From assembly GCF_022539505.1 (NCBI RefSeq), contig NC_061512.1, forward strand, positions 150,147,962-150,211,961: a stretch of DNA of 64,000 nucleotides, given 5' to 3'. Position numbers and translations under genes: made by a program. The stretch is from Lolium rigidum. Its lineage: Eukaryota; Streptophyta; Magnoliopsida; Poales; Poaceae. The notes under the pieces are model-generated. The model made no database searches, had not been told where the DNA came from, and was given only the letters and a program-made list of their open reading frames with translations. This document shows positions 34,240 through 45,549 of the stretch, piece after piece. Position 1 is the first letter of the stretch. Each line of letters begins with the position of its first letter.

Positions 34240-37200
34240 ATGAGTGGCTTCATGTATTGTCCATGTGTGGACTGCAAGAATATTGTAAATTACGCTCACT
34301 CGAGTCTCATTCACGACCACCTTCCGCGATCCGGTTTCATGCCCGATTACTATTGTTGGACCAAGCACGGAGAAAGAGGGGTTATGATGGAAGACAATGA
34401 AGAAGAGGAAGAGGATGATGACGGTTATCCCAATTTCCCTGAATACGATGATATCTGCGGAAGGCAATGAAGACAATGAAGTAGAAGATCAAGAGGCACC
34501 AGATGAGCCTGTCGATGATGATCTTGGCCGGGCCATTGCGATGCAAGGAGAGAATGTGAACTGAAAAGGAAAGGTTGGCCTTCGACAAGATGATAGAAGA
34601 TCACAACAAATTGTTATACCCAACTTGCGAAGATGGCCATAAAAAGCTAGAAACGACACTGGAATTATTGCAATGGAAGGCGAAGAACGGTGTCACCGAC
34701 TCGAGATTTGGAAAGTTCTTCGACAATAATTAAGAGGAAGCTTCCAAGGGGTAACGAATTGCCCGCCGATACGTACGAAGCGAAGAAGATTGTCTGCCCT
34801 CTAGGATTAGATGTGCAAAAGATACATGCATGCATTAATGACTGCATCCTCTACCGCGGTGAGTACGAGAATTTGGATGCATGTCCGGTGTGCACCGCAT
34901 TGCGGTATAAGATCAGACGAGATGACCCTGGTGATGTTGAGGCGAGCGCCCCAAGAAGAGGGTTCTGCGGTTATGTGGTATGCTCCTATAATACCACGAA
35001 GTGGCACGCTTGTTCGGGGAATAAAGAGCACGCTAGGTTGTTGCGATGGCACAAAGAAGACCGTAAGAAAGACGCGATGTTGAGGCACCTGCTGATGGAT
35101 CCCAATGGAGAAAAATCGATAGAGAGTTCCCAAACTTTGCACGAGGATGCAAGGAACTTAAGGTTTGGTCTAAGTACGGATGGCATGAATCCTTTTGAAG
35201 AGCGAGCTGCAGCCCATAGCACTGGCTCGTGACTCTTTGTATATATAACCTTCCTCCTTGGTTGTGCATGAAGCGGAAGTTCATTATGATGCCGAGTGCT
35301 CATACAAGGCCCGAAGCAACCCGGGAACGACATTGATGTGTACCGAAGCCATTAGTCGAAGAACTTCTACTGTTGTGGCCCCTAACGCGAGTGTACGTGT
35401 GTGGGACGAGCACAAGCGGGAGGAATTTGACCTAAGAGCGATGCTTTTCAGTAACCATCAATGGCTAGCCTGCTCTTGGTAACATTTCGGGACAGTCAAA
35501 CAAGGGATACAATGCATGCACATACTACGTTTACATGAGCTCGAAGGTGATTATTTGGAAAAAGGTCGAGAAGGTCGTGTCACAGGGCATCGTCGATTTC
35601 TTAGGATTACCCATCCCCGTAAGAAGAAAGGCAAGCATTACGACGGTGAGGCTGATCACCGGAGGAAGCCTCCCCATCGTGATGGTGTTGATATATTTGG
35701 TATGGTCAAGGATCTAGATGTAATATTTGGAAAGGGTCTCGGCGGACGGTGCATGTCTCAGAATGACGCTGCAGACACGCGCCCATGTGGAAGAAGAAAT
35801 CTATTTTTTGGGAGCTAAGAATATTGGAAAGTCTTAGAAGTCCGCTCTTCAATCGATGTGATGCACGTGACGAAGAATCTTTGCGTGAACACGCTAAGCT
35901 TACTGGGCGTGTACGGGAAGACAAAAGATACACAGAAGCACGGGAGGACCGACGACGTTGGAAAAGACCCCAAAAATCTCGCATGAGAGAGTTAAAGGAC
36001 GTCATTTATCCAGCTACGCTCTTACAAAGCGAGAGAAGGAAATATTTTTTGAATGTCTTAAACGGTATCAAGGTCCGTCTGGCTTCTCCTCCAATATAAA
36101 GGGAATAATAAATATGGAGAAAAAACATTCCGAACTTACGAAGTCTCATGAGCTGTCACGTGATAATGACACGGTTGCTTCCGATTGCATTGAGGGGCTT
36201 CTACAGGAAAATGTTCAGTACCCATTGTGGAAGCTATGTGCATTCCTCAATGCAATTTCTCGGAAGGTAATAAACCCGAAATTCTACGAGGGTCTGCGAA
36301 TGATGTGGTCCAATGTCTTGTTAGTTTTGACTGGTGTTCCCACCATCCTTCTTCAATATTACTGGCACATCTCCTCAGTTCACACAGTCGATGAGATTTC
36401 CATTCTCGGTCTGTGTTTCTACACAATATGTTCCCCTTCCGAGAGGTTCATGGGAGTCTTGAAGAAATATGTTCATACTTAGTGCTAGGCCGGAAAGGAA
36501 GCATCTCCAAGGGCTATGGAACGAGAGGAGGTCATTGAATTCTGTGTTGACTTTATTCACGACCTTAAGCTGATTGGTGTTCTCGAATCGCGGCATGAAG
36601 GGAGACTAAGTGGAAAAGGCACGCTAGGAAGGAAATCAATGATATGTAGGGACGGGATTTCTGTGACTCAAGCACACTAGACGGTTCTACAAAGTTCCGC
36701 CATGGTGGTAGTACGTGTCTCGGTGAGCACAAGAGCTTTCTACGCTCCCGGAACTACGGGGCGGTCGAACGATTGGATTAGACGTGAACACATGTCGACT
36801 TTCGGCGGTTGGTTGCAAAAACATCTCTGAATAACGGAAGATATTGAAGATCGGTACGTACTGCCGCCGAGACACCATCTTCGACTTGTAGTGACTTTCA
36901 AGGGTACGAGATAAATGGGAATACATTTACACACGATCGGCCAAGATAAAAAGAGCACCAACCAAAACGGTGGTGTCCGCATTGATGCAATAATGAATGA
37001 AGGCCCAAATGACACATATTATGGTTGCATAGAGGTGTATGGGAACTTGATATGGACCTTCTTTCAAGGTCCCTTTGTTTAGGTGCAAATGGGTCAACAA
37101 AACGAGAGGCGGGGTTGCGGGTAGACAAGTTGTATGGAATGACAACGGTGGATCTCAACAATCTTGGGTATAGAGACGAACCATTCGTCCTAGCCAAGAA

Positions 37201-37411
37201 GGATGTGGCCCGAGGTTTTTACTATGTGAAGGATATGTCTAGTAAACCAAGAAAAAGGAAACATAAGGAAACAAATACATCAAACGATAGAGCCAAAGCG
37301 CCACATAGTTCTTTACGGAAAAAGAAACATCGTGGGAGTGGAGGACAAGGCGAGACATGTCGAGAAGATTATAATAAGTTTGATGAAATTCCACCCTTGA
37401 GTGAACATTGA
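34240..37411 (+). pseudogene. TNP2-type CACTA transposase, disabled
   Basis: The N-terminal CPCVDCKN and the GFMPDYYCWTKHGE block are followed by an acidic run. The Transposase_21/tnp2 region (PF02992) has LPADTYEAKKIVCPLGLD and a CPVC motif, and further on ARNLRFGLSTDGMNPF. Later pieces in other frames (35785-36482, 37025-37411) correspond to the C-terminal part and its lysine-rich end. Many frameshifts and stops split the gene into short ORFs. The family cuts at CACTA ends. This copy cannot make a working enzyme. Confidence 0.85.
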
Positions 37412-37607
37412 TCCAAGCATCAAGTTAAATGATGAAAGATGCTCCATGGTTAAGGCAGAAGAAGATTAAATGATAGAAGATGCTCCATGGCACAAATGAG
37501 TATCTCAACATGGCAATCAATTTCCCATTTATTTTTGTGTAATCATTTAGCTTGTATGTAAGATATGAAAAGTGGAGATGTGGTTGGCTTTTTGTACCAT
37601 ATATATA

Positions 37608-38030
37608 GAGGAGATGTAGTCGTTCACGGGGTTTGCGGGGAAAAATTCCGAGCGCGGTTTACGAAGATGTTGTAGGGCATGTGCACCAACAACATCTTCG
37701 AAAGCATTTGCGCCACGGGAGATTTCCCAACCCTTTCCCCAACACTATTAGAGGAGATGTAGTCGTTCAAAGGGCACGCCGGGAAAAAAATTCCGAGGCA
37801 GCAACTTGAAGTGCCGTAAGGCTTGTTGCACCAACGACATGCGAGGTTGTGCCACGGGAGACTTCCCAACCCTTTCCCCAACAGCATGTTAGAGGAGATG
37901 TAGTCGATTCACGGAGCTTGCGGGGAAAAAATTCCGAGGCATAGCTTCCGAAGATGCCGTCGGGCGTGTGCACCAACAACATCTTCGAGGAAAGGCTGCG
38001 CCACGGGAGAATTTCCAATCCATGGGAATG
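37608..38030 (+). repeat. Three tandem repeats of about 142 bp
   Basis: Units beginning GAGGAGATGTAGTCG start at 37608, 37751 and 37892. Each contains CGGGGAAAAA, TTCCGAG and a CACGGGAGA-TTCCCAACCC stretch. The array lies just after the transposase remnant, where CACTA elements carry internal repeats. Confidence 0.9.
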
Positions 38031-38187
38031 AATCTACGCTTGGCCAGTGATGCTCGCGGCCGTAAGCGTGATCGATGCTCCTTTTATAGGCTGCAACTGC
38101 AGCTTCCTGCACAAACGGGCGTCGAGTGCGCTTGCGTGCTCTCTCTCATGAAGCGGTGCGTCCACCCATGCGTTCTTATCCTGTGAC

Positions 38188-38512
38188 ATCTTTAGTCACG
38201 GTTGTACCCACCGGCCCCGAGGACTAAGGATTACCCACCGTCCTTATCCCCGCAAGCCGGTTTTGTTAGATGACAAAAAAAGGATCTTTCGTCCCGGTTG
38301 TACCCGCAGCGGGGACTAAGGATCTACCCACACGTCTTTATCCACAAGCCAGGTTTTGTTAGATGACAAAAAAGGATCTTTCGTCCGGTTGTACCCACCG
38401 GCGGGACTAAGGGTACCCACACGTCTTTATCCAGAGCACTTTTGTTAGATATGACAAAAAAATGATCTTTACTCAGGTTGTACCCACCCCGGTAGGGACT
38501 AATGTGACACCG
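38188..38512 (+). repeat. CACTA subterminal repeat array, about 90-bp period
   Basis: About four units contain CTTTCGTCCCGGTTGTACCC, an inverted partner GGGACTAAGG and TTTTGTTAGATGACAAAAAA. Such arrays bind transposase in CACTA elements. The array stands next to a promoter-like CACTATATATATGTAGG (about 38627-38643) and so resembles the start of a further element. Confidence 0.82.
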
Positions 38513-38699
38513 GTGCCCTTTGCGTTTCCCGCTATTTTTCTTCCCCGCGCTTTCCACTGCGTTCCCGCCTATTTTTCCTTCCTCGCTTTCCACTGCTTCC
38601 CGCCTGCGTCCTCCCGCCAATTTTTTCACTATATATATGTAGGCTTGGCCTCCATTTATATATCACATCTGAACTCATATACGCAAACCTCATCACTCT

Positions 38700-39290
38700 C
38701 GTCCCGTGGCTTCCATCGCTGTCTGCTAACCCTCGGGCGACGCGGAGCGGCGCTGCGCGTCGAACTACCCCATGCCCACGGGAGCTCTGCAGGTGTCCCC
38801 GGCCGTTTGGTTTGCGCATGGCGTCGGAGAGCGTCTGCGGGTCCCTCTTTGTCCTCTAGGTGTGGCGCGCGGGATGGCCATCACGAGCCACTACTGCTCG
38901 AGCTCACGCCGGAAGCTTGGCGGAAGGAATCCCCCGGTCGTCGCATCCCGAGCTACGGCCCGACCTGGAAAGCTGGCTTCGTCAATCGAGCGCGAGAGGC
39001 GCTTGCCGGGCACGAGGAGAGGCGGCCCGCCTCCCAGCCGGACTTCGACGAGGCCGGCGGCGAGGCCCCATGGTGGTGCGGCCGGACTCTCCGAGCGTCG
39101 CTGGCCTACACGTCGGCCCCCCCGCATGCGCCACCCGCGGTCCCGGCCCCGGCGTGGTCGCTCACGTCGGGGTTCGGCTACCGCCGACCCGATGCCGGCG
39201 GCCGGAGGGCGTCGCGGCGGCCTGCGACGACTGCGGTCGCGAGTACTGTAGGGCTAGGCTGCAGCACGAGCCGGATGACTAGAACTGGTC
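38700..39290 (+). pseudogene. GC-rich CACTA-associated ORF region
   Basis: Overlapping forward frames (38462-39436, 38772-39251, 38860-39282) cover about 600 bp of GC-rich sequence. The middle frame includes PTGALQVSPAVWFAHGVGER. Similar proteins of unknown role are found in grass CACTA elements. The best reading jumps between frames, which suggests decay. No known domain is visible. Confidence 0.4.
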
Positions 39291-39494
39291 GAATGCTGGT
39301 GATGCTTGTCTTAATTAATTTTCAGTTGAGCTCCCAGCACTTTAATTCCATGTATGTGGCGGGAAACTTTTCATCAGGAGCTATCGCCAAATTTCGGTTC
39401 AGTCGTAATAAATTTACGTGTCAACCACTTTGTTGAGGAACAAAACCAACCGACACCTCGACTTTATTGAAATTACAATAAAATAGATAAATTG

Positions 39495-39851
39495 CTAGTC
39501 TAAGTCTCTGCGTGCGTCGTCGAGGTTGTCTCCGTCAAATGTCCTCCCACGGTCGTTTTCGGTCCAAGTTGTGTAGTCGGGTTCTCGAGCTCGAAAGCGG
39601 CGACGGCCCCGGCGGTGGCGCTTTGTCGGACCTGCGTTGTGCCTAAGGTTGGCAAGAACGAACGTCGGTGTTGTCGGCATCGTTGAGGGGAACTCGCCCT
39701 CCAGCGCGTCAAAGCACTGCTCGTCGCGCTCGGCGATGGCGATCCTGCGCTGCTGGCGGTGCGGCGCCGGTCCTACGTCGTCGGCAGAGCCACGGCCGGC
39801 GGCGCGAGAAGCTCCGCCTCCTCTGCGCGATTCAGCATCCGGGAAGTTCAT
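39495..39851 (-). CDS. Small CACTA-associated protein of unknown function
   Basis: The 118-codon frame starts MNFPDAESRRGG and is rich in Arg and Asp (RQQRRIAIAERDEQ, TRTENDR-like repeats). It resembles a second ORF type seen near subterminal arrays in grass CACTA elements. Its role is unknown, and the frame may be partial. Confidence 0.35.
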   Translation of the reverse strand: MNFPDAESRRGGGASRAAGRGSADDVGPAPHRQQRRIAIAERDEQCFDALEGEFPSTMPTTPTFVLANLRHNAGPTKRHRRGRRRFRAREPDYTTWTENDRGRTFDGDNLDDARRDLD

Positions 39852-40317
39852 GTCTGCTGCAGCGCAGACAGCACCACGCCGCCGCGTGCGCCGAGCGCGC
39901 GCCGCCGGCTCCCGCGCGTGTTGTGCGTGCGAGGGTGAGCGGCGGGCTGCCGCCGGCTGTCATCGGCGGTGAACCTACCGCTCGGGCCGCGCTCCGAGCG
40001 CCACGGAAACCGAGGCGCCCCGCGACGGCGATGGCGGCCGTCCTGGAGATGGATCGGCGCAGGCTGGTGGCGGCCGTCTGGTTGCGCCCGCGCTCGATCG
40101 GCTCTATATGAGCGCTACGCGAGGAACGTGGCGCGTGTAAGCCCGCGGCTACACCCCACGTCGCCGCGCCCGGCGTCGGCGGGGGCGAGGCGCGTGGAAG
40201 CGGTGGCTACCGTCGCTGTACCGTGCGACGTCGATGAGGTGCGCGACACGCGATATGTGCCCAACGCGGAGGACCGCGTGGCGCGCGGGAAAGAGCTGCG
40301 TGTAGCTGCGGCGGCGG

Positions 40318-40660
40318 TAAGCATTATGGCGGTGAGCGGTGGTGGCGATTACAGCGGTGGCGGTGGCGGTGGTGGCGATGCAGCGGTGGCGGTAGGCGGT
40401 CTGGCGGTGGCGAGTGGCTTGATACCGTGATGGCGGTGGCCAGCGTGCGATGCGGCGGCGGCGGTGGCGAGTACATGGCGGCGGCGGCGGTGGCGATGCA
40501 GCAGATGGCGGTGGCTTGTTACATGGCGGCGGCCGTGACGGCGGTATGCGACTGCCAGCCGATGGCGGAAATGCGCCCGGCGTGTAGTACAGCGGTGGCG
40601 GTGGCGGCGGTGGCCTGGTACATGGCGAGAGGCGGCGGTGGACTGCGTGTGGCACGCCGT
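40318..40660 (+). repeat. GGC-rich low-complexity tract
   Basis: Imperfect GGCGGTGGC/GGCGATGCA repeats fill about 340 bp, giving Gly/Ala/Val-rich and Pro/His-rich frames on the two strands. It is treated as low-complexity DNA in the CACTA region. Long runs of GG make G-quadruplex formation possible. Confidence 0.75.
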
Positions 40661-40724
40661 GATGGCCAGTCCGTGTTTTTGATTTGAAATAAGGCTGAGG
40701 AATGAGGGTACAAAAGTTGGCGCT

Positions 40725-40880
40725 TTGGCGGACCGGTTGTAATACAAGCAGGACTAACGCCCTGCCTTGTATGGCCAAAGCGCCAGCAAAAATGGCCTTT
40801 GGTCCCGGTTTGTATTACAAGCCCGGAGTCCAAGAGGCCTTGGTCCCAGGTTTGTAAGACGAACCCCGGGTCAAAGGGGG
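40725..40880 (+). repeat. Subterminal CACTA repeats followed by GC-rich leader
   Basis: Motifs such as GGTCCCGGTTTGTATTACAA and ACGAACCCCGGGTCAAAGG match the left subterminal region at 33720-33840. They are followed by CTCTATAGCG and a C-rich stretch to about 41290 that looks like leader and intron rather than coding sequence. Confidence 0.65.
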
Positions 40881-41360
40881 GGCTCTATAGCGCTCGTCTC
40901 GCCGCCGCGCGCAAATCGAATCGCGCGAGGGAGGGGGCGGTCTGGCCGCCCGGTACCCCGCCCGCCGCGCCTCCGCCGCGATCGCCGCCGCCCGCGCGCG
41001 CCACCGCCGCCGCCCTGCCGCCTCGCCCTGCAGCCGCGCGCGCCGGCCGCCGCGCGCCGCCCTCTCTCCTCTCTCCCGATGCCGCTGTCGTGCCGGGCCG
41101 TCTCGCCCGCCGCCGCCCCGCGCTCGCCCGGCCGCCCGTAGGCTCCCGCCGGCCGACGCTTCCTCCCATGCCGCCCGCCGCCTCCTCTCTCACGCCCGCG
41201 TCGAGCCGCGTCCTACGATCCTCCACCGCCGCGCGCTCTCTCCCGCGCCCGAGCAAGCAAGGTAGAGAGCCCCGGCCACCGGCCTTTTTTATTTTTTGTT
41301 TCTTAATTATCAAAATTTGACATCAATTGACAATTTTATCTATGTATCAATTCAAAAATA

Positions 41361-41460
41361 NNNNNNNNNNNNNNNNNNNNNNNNNNNNNNNNNNNNNNNN
41401 NNNNNNNNNNNNNNNNNNNNNNNNNNNNNNNNNNNNNNNNNNNNNNNNNNNNNNNNNNNN
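41361..41460. other. Assembly gap of 100 N
   Basis: Exactly 100 N separate the CACTA region from a copia LTR. The round length suggests a placeholder of unknown true size. Sequence left of the gap does not match the copia LTR right of it. Confidence 0.98.
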
Positions 41461-41679
41461 ATTAATAACATCCAATGTTCATGATTATGAAACTAATCAT
41501 CCATTAATCAACAAGCTAGTTAAGAGGCATACTAGGGACTCTATGTTTGTCTACATATCACACATGTACTAATGTTTCTGTTAATACAATTATAGCATGA
41601 TATATAAACATTTATCATAAACATAAAGATATAAATAATAACCACTTTATTATTGCCTCTAGGGCATATCTCCTTCGCA
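41461..41679 (-). mobile_element. BARE/Angela-like copia LTR, 5' part
   Basis: The reverse strand from 41679 reads TGCGAAGGAGATATGCCCTA and continues like the start of BARE/WIS/Angela-type LTRs of grasses. About 219 bp are visible before the gap. The LTR interrupts the gag gene at 41685 onward; GTACC at 41680-41684 would be one copy of its duplication. Confidence 0.78.
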
Positions 41680-43228
41680 GTACCGATGCCTCATGATTTC
41701 CTCGGATCACCCGAAGGGCGACACGCTCCAAGGTGTTCACCGGGTTCTCAGAATGGCGGTGCAGCGAATGAGCTACCATGAAATTAATCTCCTGACGCAG
41801 AGACTTGGTGCGTTCTTCTGAAGGGGTAGACAGGTCCACTCCATCGAGCGCGCCTTCAGGTGAGAACCCTTTCCACCTAATGCCGTGTGAGCGGGTCCTC
41901 TGGAAAGAGCCGATGAGGTCGGCTTCGAGGATCGCTTTGACCTCGTCATACTTCTTCTTGAGCTCCTCGCCGGATCTTCGTACGTGACCGGAGTACCTTC
42001 CGCCATCTCGGATGTAGATGGCGATGCAGCTTGATGTCGAAGACGGTCCCACCGGGCGTGCCGAATGTGTTGCGGTCGAAACCCACCGGCGAGCAACGAC
42101 GGGCAACACGATAGAGCCGGGAGGCTCCCAGGATCGCGGGCTGGCCCTGGTCCCTCGAGCGACGGCCCGCAAAGCCTCGGCACGCACGTCCGATGCTGGT
42201 GCAAGGGCGTGCCACCCGACCTATAACCGGTCGTGAAGGTGATGGATTTGCTTCGCTTAGTTTCCCGCATGGCATACACGTAAACATTAAATACGAGCCT
42301 CGATCGGCTCTCGAGTTGTCTCGTGGATCGGCTCAAGGAGCCGATCTACCCATGATTCGTATGAGGTCTACGATCACATGGTGGTCCTGCTTGATCAAAA
42401 TAAAGCTAAAACGACCTACGACGATTTAGGGTTTTCACCACATAATCGGAACATCCTACGCGTGACTGAGCTCGACAGACCACGCACGGTGATAATAAAC
42501 CAACCCTAGACAAGGCCTAAAAACCAACATGAAGTTGATCCCCGGAACATCTTATCTAGGGCTAGCAAACTACACCCTACGTGCTACTGGATCCTTCAAC
42601 CCGTTTGCAAGGCCTAACTATGCAAATATTAAACTAATCTTTGAAGAACAAGGAGCAATCATAACAGATCGGATCTACTAAACAATGATCAAGTGAGGTG
42701 CCGCCCTTACACCTAAGATAGGTGTAAGGGCGGCTAGACGTCTAAGGGTTGCATGGACAAAAGCATGTGACACGATGAAACAATGCTAACCCTAACACAT
42801 CTATGATAACTACGTTGCTCGCCATCAACAAGGCTTCAGCACGAGCAACGCATGAACAATGAATAAACGTATATCGCCTAGATCGCAAGATGCGATCTAG
42901 GCAGCATGATGCTTACCCGGAAGAAACCCTCGAAACAAGGGGTTGGCGATGCGCCTAGATTGGTTTGTGATGAACGTGATTGTTGTTTTTCTCAATAACC
43001 CTAGATACATATTTATAGTCCGTAGACTTTCTAACGTGGGAATAATCCCAACCGTGCACGAGCCAAATTCTATCTAACCGACACGTATCCTACTATATTT
43101 ACAGATACACGGGCAAACTAGCCCAAACTTTGTATACAAGGCCGATTCATGTATATCTTCCATGTATATTCTTCAAGCCCATCTTAATCGCGGCCCACCT
43201 CTGATCCGGTCAAATTCTGGTGATAACA
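41680..43228 (-). mobile_element. Gypsy retrotransposon fragment: LTR, leader and gag start
   Basis: On the reverse strand the LTR starts TGTTATCACCAGAATTTG at 43228. A leader-like segment holds GGCACGCCCGGTGGGACC near 42046-42063, common after the 5' LTR of Tat-type elements. The gag start follows. The LTR/leader border is not certain (about 42080-42300). An inverted repeat (CCGCCCTTACACCTA/TAGGTGTAAGGGCGG) lies at 42702-42735. The insertion is in an LTR remnant at 43229-43342. Confidence 0.7.
41685..42021 (-). pseudogene. gag: Truncated gag of the gypsy fragment
   Basis: A frame starting MAEGTPVTYEDP near 42014 shifts after about 12 codons into one with EELKKKYDEVKAILEADLIG and further on GVDLSTPSEERTKSLRQ. 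This is a Gag N-terminus of Tat-like grass elements. After a second frame change near 41705 it is cut by the copia LTR. The remainder of the gene is missing or hidden by the gap. Confidence 0.72.
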
Positions 43229-43342
43229 GTTTCATAATCGTCGAGTACTTTTCGGCTGAAACCTTCGAGATCTACTTGCCCTCTACTTCCAACTAAACCC
43301 TAGTCTACAACTCTTAGACATTGATAAGTTAATACCTTGTCA
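43229..43342 (+). repeat. LTR remnant related to the Tat2 LTR
   Basis: The reverse complement matches the left part of the LTR at 52436 onward, including CGAGTACTTTTCGGCTGAAA and the end ACCTTGTCA. It is the last 114 bp of such an LTR in forward orientation. Confidence 0.85.
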
Positions 43343-43545
43343 AGTGGACTCTTATGTAAGAACCAGCTCTAGCACGTGCTCCTAGGCACTATGTGAGAGT
43401 GAATGGTGGGCCATGCACTAATAAAGTAGGACAATTTTATAGCTCACTATTGTACTTGTTGGCTCTAAGATGACTATAGATGACATGACATTTGACTTAT
43501 AGCCAACAGTTGGCTCTACTATTGAACTTGCTCTAAGAGCCCACT
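43343..43545. mobile_element. MITE with AGTGGRCTCTTA ends
   Basis: Both ends read AGTGG(A/G)CTCTTA inward over about 203 bp, with internal TAGCCAACAGTTGGCT. A target duplication is not clear, since the left end abuts the LTR remnant. The superfamily is uncertain. Confidence 0.6.
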
Positions 43546-43593
43546 CTCTTCTCTCTCCTCCAACTAGGCAACAATATATTATTTTAATCCTTA

Positions 43594-45304
43594 CTAGTAA
43601 ACATGCCCATGCGTTGCACCGGGTGAACAAAAAAATTGGAACGTCTAAATCTTAGTTATTTGAATTCTAGAGGTGAATAGCTACTACCTCTAATCTATAA
43701 GAAGTGTACTACTCTGTTAGTCTGACACTCTTCATGGACTGGAGGGAGTAGAAAAATTGCTTGGAATATTTTTTAGTGGTGTGCAAATGAACCTGGAGGG
43801 AGTAGAAAATGGTTGTTTCAACTTTTAACATTATTGTCCATTTTCTGTATCTCAAGCAAAATTAAAAGTTATATACATAGATTATGGTTCCCAGAATCCC
43901 AGCTTCTAATTTATGCCACTGCTTCAAATCTCCTTCTAACTATTCTACCACCTCTGATCAACCATCATTCTTTTTTACAAAAGTAGTGGTGAAGTAGCTG
44001 TAAATGTAGTGGCAAAAAAGGACAAATGAGTCTGATATTGTATTAGATCCACCAAGCCACTGGAATATTGTACTTTAGTGTCTGTTCAATCAATAATACA
44101 GTACGCGATCAGAAAATGCATTATAGAAAAGAGCATCAATCTCGTTCGTTCCAAAGCTCCTTATTTCTCGATAGGATCTTTGCTGAGACCTGGATGAACC
44201 GCAGAGGACGTCTCTCCTCATCTCACCACGCATCATTCAATATTCTGGATAAGGCGCGCAGTGGCGCCACTCTATCCTCAGCTTTGGAGTGGAGCCAGGC
44301 GACCAAGACTAAAGCTGTTGTATCCTTTAGCATTGGAATACACGATTGAAATTCCAATGGCTAATAGCCTAATATGAATGGTTCATCAGCCGTGGAGGCG
44401 GCGGGACTTTTTCCCGTCAGCAACGTCCCGTTTGTCCTAGAGAGGCGCTGAGAAGACTTCCGGTAAGGGAGATAAGAGCGGCCTCCGGATCCATCTTCAG
44501 CTCGGCACACCGTCGGCTCCCGCCCAGCAGTCACCACCGCGCTCCTCCCAGGCCTGAGCTCCCTCCGTTAATCTTCCTTGAGTATGGCAGGCACAAAGTT
44601 GCCGGCCGCGCCAAAGCAAGGGCTGGAGAGAAATCGACTGCATCAACCGCCTTGGCCTTAGAACAGCCAAGCGCTGCCTCCTGAATCCTCATCGACACCA
44701 CGCACAGATCACATCTTCACTGCAGATTTTCATGAGGAATAAATCTGTCGTCCATTGTTTGCTCCCACCAGCCTCTAGAGCTCCGAGCTTAAGTAGAACT
44801 TTTGCGCCTCTTCCACGACGCTCAAAGCAGCTGCCTGGGCCACTGCCGTCTCCATTGCACGGACGTGCGCGTGAACGCCAGCGCATCGGGTCGCTCTGTT
44901 AGAGGTTGCACGGTGCGCTGGAACGCCGTGATCTCCTCTCGTGCTAGCAGCTATTCCAGTATTCCCGCAGCGTCGCGTCCTACAACCTGCTCGCGACGTC
45001 GATCGATCCGTATTCTGATCGCCATTGAGATTCAATTGAAGTCGCGACGAGCCTAGACCTCGATCGATCGAGAGACCGTGTGCATATACAGGTTTCCTTT
45101 GGACGCGTAGACGTCTGTAGCGATACCGAAGGCGGAGTTCGGCACGGCTTGGCGGGAGCCGTAGTTTCCTTGTCGATCCATAACTCCGGCTTGAGGCGTA
45201 GACTTTCTTTCTCGTACGGACGGAAACATAAAGTGGGTTGGACGAAAGCGCAAAGCGACGGACCAAACCAAGAAATCGTTAGCATCTTTATTATTAGGTA
45301 TAGA
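43594..45304 (-). mobile_element. Helitron C (non-autonomous)
   Basis: The reverse strand starts TCTATACCTAATAATAAAGA at 45304 and ends in CATGTTTACTAG at 43594, preceded by GGTGCAACGCATGGGC as in grass Helitron 3' ends. It lies between A (43593) and T (45305). It holds no Rep/helicase. GC-rich parts at 44380-45290 may be captured exons; none is identified. Confidence 0.82.
43684..43748. mobile_element. Short Stowaway derivative in Helitron C
   Basis: The 65-bp element is flanked by TA. Its ends CTACCTCTAATCTATAAGAA and CTCCCTCCAGTCCATGAAGA pair as imperfect inverted repeats with almost no interior. Confidence 0.75.
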
Positions 45305-45549
45305 TAGCCAGCTGACTAGGATTTATTGTACTTGCTCTGAAAGTAGTAACCTAGACTAGTAACATGGCATATGTTACTAGTCTAAGTTACTCTCCACTAT
45401 GACTTTCACTTTGTCACACATGCATTTTAATGCAGACGTTGTCTCAAACCTAACGGCACCCCCTAGTGGGATGTGAGGCAAATATGTTTGCATATGTGAG
45501 CTCGTGACGAACGTGGTGAGTAGTCAGCACCCCCAAACCAATGATATAA

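Larger units (their letters stand above)
33588..41360 (+). mobile_element. Decayed, probably composite CACTA (En/Spm) transposon
   Basis: The left end CACTAGTGGAGAAGAGGCC is followed by subterminal repeats of the form CCGGTTTGTATTACAAACCG (about 33720-33840). A TNP2-type transposase pseudogene, two tandem arrays, accessory ORFs and another block of subterminal repeats (40725-40880) follow. No matching right terminal repeat appears before the gap at 41361. The repeat motif at 38188-38512 (CCGGTTGTACCCACC) differs from the one at the left end. More than one CACTA element may therefore be joined here. Confidence 0.75.

Noticed and set aside
38188..38512. Regularly spaced repeats resembling a CRISPR array
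   Set aside because: The units are adjacent, contain inverted CCGG motifs typical of CACTA subterminal regions, and the context is a plant genome.
40318..40660. Gly/Ala-rich or Pro/His-rich protein genes
   Set aside because: Frames on both strands come from GGC-type low-complexity DNA.
40799..41320. Two 142-173 codon ORFs in the GC-rich stretch, read as a gene with CpG island
   Set aside because: Open frames on both strands are expected at this GC content. Composition is simple and no domain is seen.
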